Below, piece by piece: positions 60,701-64,000 of a DNA stretch of 64,000 nt (its first letter is position 1; the number at the start of each line of letters is the position of its first letter). The DNA lies in the NCBI GenBank assembly GCA_019155185.1, contig CM032794.1, positions 14,858,721-14,922,720 on the forward strand, in the 5' to 3' direction. A program made the translations under genes and the position numbers. The notes under the pieces are model-generated. The model saw only the letters and a list, made by a program, of their open reading frames with translations. It was not told the DNA's origin and did no database searches. The stretch is from Beaufortia kweichowensis (lineage: Eukaryota > Chordata > Actinopteri > Cypriniformes > Gastromyzontidae).

Positions 60701-63636
60701 TTTGTCAAATATCCTGTCAAAGGCAACTTGTACATGTGTGTGTTGACCGTACAATTTTGTGTTTTGCAGTGTTTGCCGTTGTGGCCTGAGTCCAGCACAG
60801 GGAAGCTGTGTGTGCGTGTTGTGGGATCTGAATCTACCTCCAAATCGTTTTTCTTCAACAAGCAGGATAATGGCACTCTGCTGCGCATGGATCAGGTGGG
60901 CATTTCTAAGTGGAATATTGCATGTTTTTATAAAACATTTCACGAGATGTGTAATGTTAGGTGTAATCCAACTAGAATCTTCTGTGTGATTACAGTATGG
61001 TGGTGTAATAGTGGATGTGAATATCTCAGACCACTCCACCGTCATCAGCTTCACTGATTATTATGATGGAGCTGCACCGGCTCTGCTCGTGAACCACACA
61101 CCCACCGCCACTATCAACTTCAATCAGAGGTCAGCACAACCAAAAAATATATTTTATTCAATCCCATGTCATTCAAAACTTGTATATGGCTGTTTCATCT
61201 GTGGAACACAAAAGAAGATATTTTGACTCATACAATGGAAGTTAATGGGGGCCAGTGCTGTTTGGTTGCCAACATTTTTCAAAATATCTTCTGCAGAATA
61301 AAGAAAGTCATACAGGTTTGAAATGACATGAGGGTGAATAAATGATGAAAGAATTTAAATGTTTGGATGAAATATCTCTTTAAAAGAGCGATTCTAATGA
61401 GAGGAGAGCTCAACAGACTGCAATACGTCTGATTAAAAAATTTATTGTTTCTTTTTGTTGAGCTGTGTTGCATCAGATGAACATATTTTTTCTCAGTCTG
61501 TGCTTAAATGCTGTGTTTTCAAGACGGTATCAATTTAAGCTTTAAAATCTGTCTTGTCCTGTTTAATTCTGTTGTGTTGCGTAAGTTGAACTGCATCAAC
61601 TTGTATCTTGTACTTGTATCAAGTTTTTTCAATTTTTTTTTCAAACTCTGATCTCTCTTCTGCTACATCCTCATATTAATATCCAACATGTGTGTGTTTA
61701 TGGCCGTGTGTTTGTTCAGAGGCTGTGAGAAGTCTTGCACACTTAATCCCGGTGAAGCTCAGCGGTTTGCATGGGATGATCCAGCAGGCGTGAGAAAGTT
61801 TTGCTGGAGCTGTCAGGACCACTCTGGAGAACTGGACCTTGTGAAGGTTAGAGAGTCACTCTGGTTAATTCAATCTGCTAGGGGTCTTTACGTTACTGGT
61901 GATGTCATTCCTGCATTGTTTTCTTTAGGATGAATGTGGTCAGTTTGCTTACAACAACTTGGTTGAGATACACTGGGTATCATTCCTGGACGGCCGACAG
62001 CGGGTGCTGATCTTTACTGAGGATGTCGGCATAGTGACGAAAGCACGGCAGGCGGAAGAGTTAGAGCAGTTCCAGCAAGAAGTCAACGTCTCATTACAAA
62101 ACTTAGGCCTGTCTCTCATCAACAGTGACCTGAGGCAGGAGATAGCATACATTGGCATCACCAGGTAGATGATGAACAAAAATCTAACAGCCATACGTCA
62201 TACTATAACATTTCTAATACTGCAGTTCATAATAAAGTCAAAGACTTTGAAAGACTTGTTGATGTTGGATGGTTAAGGATGATTGTAATTCTTTTTAAGT
62301 TCTGGTGTGGTGTGGGAGATGAGACCAAAGAACCGCTGGAAGTCATTTAACAATAAGAACATTGGACTGCTGGAGAAAGCTTACCAGAGCCACATCAGCA
62401 GCAAGAGTGAACCAGGCTGGATTAAACTGGAAACTGGCCTAGAGGTGATTCATGTTGCTATAAACTGGCTTGTTTTGTTGAATTATTTCTCATTAAACCA
62501 GAAGGTTGGGATGTATTAAAGAGCTTGGTTCTTTATTTTAATAGCCAATAAGATTTGCTTTACATTACATATATACTCAACAAAATTATTATTGGATTAT
62601 TATTATTAGTATTGGATTCTTTTTTGTTTTGTTTTAATAAATCAGGTGAACTTTGGAAGGGTGCCTATGTTGATGAGACAGCCATTTTCCTGCACAATAA
62701 GAAGAAACTTCCTGCCTGGCATTCATGTTGAGCTGAAACAGTCGCCCCATCAAAGGAGTTTACGTGCACAGCTGTACTGGCTTCAGGTGACACCTGGAAA
62801 CACTGATATATTACTTGTTCAGTGTCACACCTTCTGTCATTTATGGTGGTAGTTTAGTTGTTATGTGTAAAATTATTATTGGACATTTGGTTCCAGGTGG
62901 ATAATCAGCTGTCTGGAGCAATATTTCCCACTGTGTTTCATCCTGTTCCTCTTCCAAAATCTATTGTTCAAGACTCAGGTATGAACACAAACTACATCAG
63001 AAACACTGCAGCTAAGATAATATTTTTATTAACACAGGACCTGAACAGGATTTATCTGATTTTTTTTAGAGCCAAAGCCATTTATTGACGTAAGCATCAT
63101 CACAAGGTTTAATGAGCACAGCCAAGTCCTGCAGTTTAAGTAAGTTGTGCTCACGCGGTTATCGCATAATTTTCATCACGTGGATTTACACTTATCAGTT
63201 ACACTAACCACACTGTAATAAATAAAGAAATAAAAATGAAAAAGTGTCACATAAAATCCAGACTGTTGATCTGCAGGTACTTCATGGCATTAGTGCAAGA
63301 AATGGCAGTGAAAATCGATCAAGGTTTCTTGGGGGCGATCATCGCCCTGTTCACGCCTACCACTGACTCCTCGGACCCCAAAGAAAAGGTGACATGCTGT
63401 TACCAATGAATTAAATCCATCAGTTTATCTTATGATGATGTCCCAATATCTCAGATTTGAATAATTGATGTGTATTTATGTGTACATGGGCTAACGAATA
63501 TGTGTGTTTCTCTGTGCATCAGAATAAGTTGATACAAAAGGATCTGGACGCGTTACAGGCTCAGCTGATGGAGAGCTCAATGACAGACACTTCAGGCCTG
63601 AACTTCTTTGAACATTTCCACATCTCGCCTATTAAG
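27781..63636 (+). CDS. vps13c: vps13c, 74 exons in window, 3' end missing
   Basis: This encodes intermembrane lipid transfer protein VPS13C, a rod with a hydrophobic groove that moves glycerophospholipids between ER and late endosomes/lysosomes or lipid droplets. The start ATG at 27781 (MVFEALVSDLLNRFIGDYVE) matches the family N-terminus. I traced 74 exons whose splice phases agree throughout. They sum to 9,999 nt, or 3,333 codons, and end in phase 0 at 63636 with a donor. Human VPS13C has about 3,750 residues, so the C-terminal ATG2_C/PH part lies beyond the window. Features specific to VPS13C rather than VPS13A are the internal duplication (exons 28-38 and 40-49), the Lys/His-rich cassette (exons 6-7), and residues such as GQNKVIT-type and PSLVASIG-type stretches that follow VPS13C. 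No stop or frameshift interrupts it. Confidence 0.95.
31385..31620 (+). repeat. dispersed fish repeat with telomere-like CCCTAA core
   Basis: The core at about 31455-31517 is a degenerate run of AACCCT/TTACCCTAAA units. It is flanked by ACATACTATGTACTTACTGT on the left and AAAATAAAGTGCTACC on the right. The flanks are typical of a dispersed fish element. An interstitial telomere or chromosome fusion point is therefore unlikely. Confidence 0.55.
32448..33456 (+). CDS. vps13c: vps13c exons 5-7, including skippable Lys/His-rich cassette
   Basis: Exons are 32448-32549, 33031-33093 and 33388-33456. Exon 5 encodes a helix (LQEAKQKELQRIEETLQLVA). Exons 6 and 7 together are 132 nt (44 codons). Both start and end in phase 1, so skipping the pair keeps frame from exon 5 to exon 8. 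They encode FVFNLENYVYKN followed by a basic KLKKHKKPFRRSKKHEHK tract. In human VPS13C the equivalent two exons are alternatively spliced. The conserved phase here suggests the same is possible in this fish. Confidence 0.88.
32637..32960 (+). repeat. degenerate minisatellite in vps13c intron 5
   Basis: Imperfect units built from CATCCATTCACCAAACCATT-like sequence repeat across about 320 bases. Unit length drifts, typically about 30-40 bases. It lies just before exon 6 and has no coding potential. Confidence 0.75.
33612..37600 (+). CDS. vps13c: vps13c exons 8-16: start of the lipid-transfer rod
   Basis: Exons are 33612-33721, 33969-34028, 34399-34458, 34550-34630, 36150-36207, 36713-36840, 37002-37108, 37194-37365 and 37538-37600, about residues 173-452. 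Landmarks are KDTFAEKLATQVIKNLQVKI, IHIRYEDD, PQRPLAMGMTLSELSLQ, YLSMVDLLESVDFM, MWNWSNIKKHRDTLKTYK and EKVLDVFNIVLARQQAQME. These make up the extended chorein / VPS13 N-terminal region that lines the lipid groove. Exon 9 uses a weak donor, CAG|GTCATC. Intron 11 (34631-36149) is about 1.5 kb. Confidence 0.92.
37678..38010 (+). CDS. vps13c: vps13c exons 17-18: basic/acidic linker
   Basis: Exons are 37678-37816 and 37916-38010. Exon 17 encodes GGGGFFSSFFGRKEGKKKEE, a glycine- and aromatic-rich patch followed by a charged run. It corresponds to GGWFS-type sequence in human VPS13C and could touch membrane. Exon 18 encodes MTSEEKSKLYTAIGYSESSH, the conserved segment that closes the N-terminal domain. 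Donor of exon 17 is GAGA|GTGAGA. Confidence 0.9.
38038..38590. mobile_element. MITE in vps13c intron 18 carrying a (CT)n tract
   Basis: Ends TTAGGGGTGTCACAATAT and ATATTGTGACAACCCTAA are inverted copies of each other. A (CT)n run at 38131-38218 sits inside. The rest is AT-rich and non-coding. It has the structure of a non-autonomous DNA transposon. Confidence 0.7.
38131..38218 (+). repeat. (CT)n microsatellite
   Basis: An almost pure CT dinucleotide run of about 88 bases, inside the intron 18 MITE. Open frames of Ser-Leu or Arg-Glu across it are artefacts. Confidence 0.95.
38680..42884 (+). CDS. vps13c: vps13c exons 19-25: mid-rod segment
   Basis: Exons are 38680-38822, 39577-39769, 40005-40119, 40224-40360, 40442-40574, 40706-40823 and 42749-42884, about residues 530-855. 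Motifs following VPS13C are ISQRPGAQAIKVEAKLEHWY, HSQPVEIIYDA, SHIIETRKVLDLRIDLKPSY, HILQPMDFTLQLAKCMVDKD and GELPLLHVKISDQKIQGVLG. These repeating beta units build the wall of the lipid groove. Intron 24 is about 1.9 kb and is filled by CT tracts and an antisense LINE. Exon 24 has a GTCAGT donor abutting the first tract. Confidence 0.92.
38888..39464. mobile_element. MITE with GGGCTGCACGATAT ends, split by a SINE
   Basis: GGGGCTGCACGATAT at the left and ATATTGTGCAGCCCT at the right form terminal inverted repeats in vps13c intron 19. A SINE is nested inside. The related element at 47326-47891 shares the GCTGCACGAT end. Confidence 0.7.
38970..39175 (+). mobile_element. tRNA-derived SINE nested in MITE
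   Basis: The tRNA-like head contains GTGGCTGCGTGGACAGCGCT and a good B box (GAGTTCGAATCCCG). It is followed by a TTCACTTCCTGTCTCTCTAC body and an A-rich tail. The 11 bp TATATAACCAA occurs immediately before (38959-38969) and after (39176-39186) and is the target-site duplication. The body and tail show it is a SINE, not a tRNA gene. Confidence 0.85.
40829..41165 (+). repeat. interrupted (CT)n/(CTGT) tract after exon 24 donor
   Basis: About 335 bases of CT repeats are broken by regular GTCTCT interruptions. The run starts about six bases after the exon 24 donor. Frames of 123-196 codons across it on both strands are low-complexity artefacts. Confidence 0.95.
41170..42605 (-). mobile_element. 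LINE fragment with intact 379-codon C-terminal frame
   Basis: The minus-strand frame from 42600 to 41461 encodes the thumb and C-terminus of a non-LTR reverse transcriptase: SHYNYLGLKITSTGNFNPAV, LYGSEVWGP, KNILHVHR and a CQHCDLNQIETELHFLTEC zinc-knuckle-like segment. A 3'UTR extends to about 41170. The catalytic YxDD part is missing, so the copy is 5'-truncated and cannot move alone. The undisturbed 379 codons suggest a recent insertion. It is antisense to vps13c within intron 24. Confidence 0.88.
42611..42702 (+). repeat. (CT)n tract on the far side of the LINE
   Basis: A nearly pure CT run of about 90 bases directly adjoins the 5' end of the antisense LINE. It lies about 45 bases upstream of the exon 25 acceptor. 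Confidence 0.95.
43614..44003 (+). CDS. vps13c: vps13c exons 26-27: acidic linker where FFAT is expected
   Basis: Exons are 43614-43695 and 43903-44003, about residues 856-916. The product includes DPSVLSYTVESDSDGDTSER and SVDEDTLRSTLEEF. In human VPS13C the aligned place holds the VAP-binding FFAT core (acidic run, then EYFDA). Here the acidic run remains but no E-[FY]-[FY]-D-A follows. No exon with such a motif was seen in the 207-base intron between them. Confidence 0.88.
44192..49281 (+). CDS. vps13c: vps13c exons 28-38: first copy of internal duplication
   Basis: Exons are 44192-44345, 44549-44628, 44775-44834, 45396-45546, 45852-45968, 46086-46189, 46281-46448, 46637-46672, 48457-48761, 48900-49047 and 49173-49281, about residues 917-1393. 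Landmarks are LALNVSQLGAEGKIRTFDLT, FSSLDFLLHTKALLSTINYM, ADIRVQGIDASVVVQ, VGEEVFSFKMTLYSGATEGD, VDNFQTAKEALTAATAQAAE and EPINLELLVKRNLAAAWF. Apart from the 36 nt exon, each exon has a counterpart of equal or near-equal length among exons 40-49. Exon 28 uses a GTTTGC donor and exon 40, its partner, GTTTGT. Confidence 0.93.
44943..45202 (+). mobile_element. cyprinid palindromic MITE in vps13c intron 30
   Basis: The copy passes through ATTTATTCACCCTCATGTCA, AAAAGAAGATATTTTATGAA and CAACATTCTTCAAAATATCT and ends in TTTAGGTGAATTGTCCCTTT. Its order of motifs matches the copies at 10319 and 61135. It is non-coding. Confidence 0.75.
46637..46672 (+). CDS. vps13c: vps13c exon 35: 36 nt in-frame exon, first copy only
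   Basis: Acceptor cctttttccag and donor GAG|GTACAG flank exactly 12 codons encoding DSFSYQYPSADE. Both boundaries are phase 0, so inclusion or skipping leaves the frame intact. It lies between the LHKFLMSLL exon and the FVDNFQTAKEAL exon. The second copy of the duplication joins these directly. Human VPS13C has no insertion there that I can recall. It is probably a regulated small exon. Confidence 0.6.
47085..47185 (+). repeat. (TATTA)n pentanucleotide microsatellite
   Basis: About 20 perfect pentamer units lie in vps13c intron 35, preceded by a looser AAT/CAT trinucleotide-rich stretch from about 47003. Confidence 0.95.
47326..47891. mobile_element. hAT-like MITE with 8 bp TSD
   Basis: CAGAGCTGCACGATTAATCG at the left is mirrored by AATCGTGCAGCTCTA at the right. 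CTCAGGAC flanks both sides (47318-47325 and 47892-47899) as an 8 bp target-site duplication, the size typical of hAT transposons. The interior has no transposase. It is in vps13c intron 35. Confidence 0.85.
49355..54019 (+). CDS. vps13c: vps13c exons 39-49: second copy of internal duplication
   Basis: Exons are 49355-49482, 49580-49733, 49857-49936, 50451-50510, 50618-50771, 50991-51110, 51566-51669, 51846-52013, 52103-52407, 53541-53688 and 53869-54019, about residues 1394-1917. Parallels to the first copy are LHVAQLGIDTKVRKYDMEAT, FSSLDLMLHTEALLSTMDFL, ADIKIQGLDGSL, VGDEVFSFSMSLTPKATEGA, SNNFQTAKEALSAATAQAAE and EPVNLVLSVKRNLAASWY. Exon 45 ends at a GC donor (AAGAAG|GCAAGC), giving a GC-AG intron. 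Exon 47 shares a near-identical 167 bp block with exon 36. Confidence 0.93.
52513..52600 (+). repeat. MITE fragment in vps13c intron 47
   Basis: TTAAGGACTAGTTCAGCTAA, AATTTACTCACCCTCATGCC and CATATAAGACTTGCTTT resemble one arm of the cyprinid palindromic MITE family. The other arm is not evident. Confidence 0.45.
54121..57073 (+). CDS. vps13c: vps13c exons 50-57: distal rod segment
   Basis: Exons are 54121-54239, 54712-54872, 55001-55254, 55348-55571, 55682-55774, 56251-56616, 56689-56778 and 56918-57073, about residues 1918-2405. Landmarks are LQKLYLCASVEFLLAVGDFF, VVDPEVVFVANLMKADAPAL, RSLKVLACPFIRED, ISPIILNTVITIMAAMTPKP, GLGHRTVPLLLAESSFTGNA and NITVSKCCLSVFNNLAK. They continue the VPS13 middle region. 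All splice sites are canonical. A CTGT run (54682-54706) serves as pyrimidine tract for exon 51. Confidence 0.93.
57120..57420 (+). repeat. degenerate TATAGCATTAATA-type tandem repeat
   Basis: About nine loose units containing (A)TATAGCATTAATA or TATAGCAGTAAAT and separated by T-rich spacers fill most of vps13c intron 57. Spacing is irregular, about 30-45 bases. It is non-coding. Confidence 0.6.
57528..62444 (+). CDS. vps13c: vps13c exons 58-69: VPS13 adaptor-binding (VAB) region
   Basis: Exons are 57528-57786, 57978-58138, 58252-58373, 58846-59143, 59311-59700, 60336-60440, 60523-60684, 60770-60895, 60996-61129, 61720-61846, 61929-62164 and 62300-62444, about residues 2406-3160. Repeated beta modules with conserved asparagines are visible: IKNHFLVPFAILKYSS, VKNLLPYSIRYLLE, YSPYWIINKTSRVLQYR, SPFYTLVNKSSFELEVGE and PALLVNHTPTATINFN, then WVSFLDGRQRVLIFTEDVG. 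In VPS13 proteins this VAB/SHR-BD region binds organelle adaptors. RPGRRLYNVRSP-type and LDTVGSYGCVRCP motifs match VPS13C. The intermodule Asn residues are intact. Confidence 0.93.
60118..60290 (+). repeat. truncated cyprinid MITE copy in vps13c intron 62
   Basis: Motifs CTGTCATTTATTCAGCTTCA, CAAATCAATGGAGGCCAGTA and CAACTTTCTTCAAAATATCG follow the order of the fuller copies. The right arm is missing. Confidence 0.6.
61135..61382 (+). mobile_element. cyprinid palindromic MITE in vps13c intron 66
   Basis: AATCCCATGTCATTCAAAAC, ACACAAAAGAAGATATTTTG, CAACATTTTTCAAAATATCT and ACATGAGGGTGAATAAATGA appear in the family order. The element starts within a few bases of the exon 66 donor. Confidence 0.75.
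62646..63636 (+). CDS. vps13c: vps13c exons 70-74: APT1-like region, gene continues right
   Basis: Exons are 62646-62786, 62897-62978, 63070-63139, 63277-63388 and 63523-63636, about residues 3160-3333. They encode SPHQRSLRAQLYWLQVDNQL, IFPTVFHPVPLPKS, EPKPFIDVSIITRFNEHSQV, YFMALVQEMAVKIDQGFLGA and LMESSMTDTSGLNFFEHFHI, then SPIK. The last donor is AAG|GTAAAA at 63636/63637. Human VPS13C continues with KLHLSLSL and the C-terminal ATG2_C and PH domains, which are not in this window. Confidence 0.92.
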
Positions 63637-64000
63637 GTAAAAAATCATCACAATGGTTCAATTATAAATCACAGCATACATTAAAGATCACTTGTCACAG
63701 AGATTTGCTTCCTTGTGTCAGTCCTTGTTGATTTCATATAAACTTTGGACACAATCAAATGTCTGGACACAATAAAGTCTTATGCTACTGTACATGTTAA
63801 ATGCAAAGTGTGTAATTTCAAAAAGCACCAAACACAAATGCAACAATAGTTTTGTTTTTAACCAAGTTCTAAACGTTTACCACCACTGCCATTGATAGTA
63901 GTCCCGCCCCAAAGTCACACGACTGGTTGTTATGTCATGTTATTTTGTTATATCAGATTGCAATTCTAGTTAGTGCTAACTAGCTAGTTACCTTCAGGGT
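63637..64000 (+). other. vps13c: vps13c intron 74, incomplete at right edge
   Basis: No acceptor followed by the expected KLHLSL-type sequence was found before the window ends, so the intron runs past 64000. Confidence 0.7.

Overview
This is vertebrate nuclear DNA, almost certainly from a cyprinid-type teleost. The evidence is small exons with GT-AG introns, dispersed fish MITEs that begin with a GGATAGTTCACCCAAAAAT-like end, fish tRNA-derived SINEs, fragments of several non-LTR retrotransposons, and long (CT)n tracts. No prokaryotic, viral or organellar features were seen.

Layout. (1) Positions 1-12.4 kb are the 5' end of a talin gene, best matched to talin-2 (tln2), on the minus strand. 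The first two coding exons (437-534 and 844-979) encode the start of the F0/F1 head. A probable non-coding first exon lies near 12.33-12.43 kb, beyond an 11.3 kb intron. (2) Positions 12.5-27.5 kb are a repeat-rich gap holding two unrecognised multi-exon plus-strand genes or gene remnants. Orphan A (17.8-19.7 kb) has five tandem LPSV-x-EP repeats behind a promoter with a perfect CRE and an RFX X-box. Orphan B (24.7-26.9 kb) is small, acidic and has DWD motifs. The gap also holds a palindromic repeat array, an L1-type insertion with exact target-site duplication, a partial copy of the orphan A promoter, and a 1.1 kb segment bounded by about 30 bp inverted repeats. (3) From 27,781 to beyond the right edge is vps13c on the plus strand. 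I traced 74 consecutive coding exons with consistent splice phases. They total 9,999 nt (3,333 codons). The extreme C-terminus, expected to be roughly 400 or more residues, is outside the window.

The divergent tln2 / vps13c arrangement matches the human 15q22 neighbourhood, but no C2CD4-like gene was found between them. VPS13C is a bridge-like lipid transfer protein that carries phospholipid between the ER and late endosomes/lysosomes or lipid droplets; talin links integrins to actin. Nothing suggests the two act together.

Points most worth a second look: a ten-exon internal duplication in vps13c with near-identical exon lengths; a 167 bp stretch that is about 98% identical between the two copies, suggesting gene conversion; a 36 nt in-frame exon present only in the first copy; loss of the FFAT residues known from human VPS13C; one GC-AG intron; and the two orphan genes. 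All exon boundaries are read by eye from splice signals, reading frame and remembered family sequences. No search or transcript data were available.
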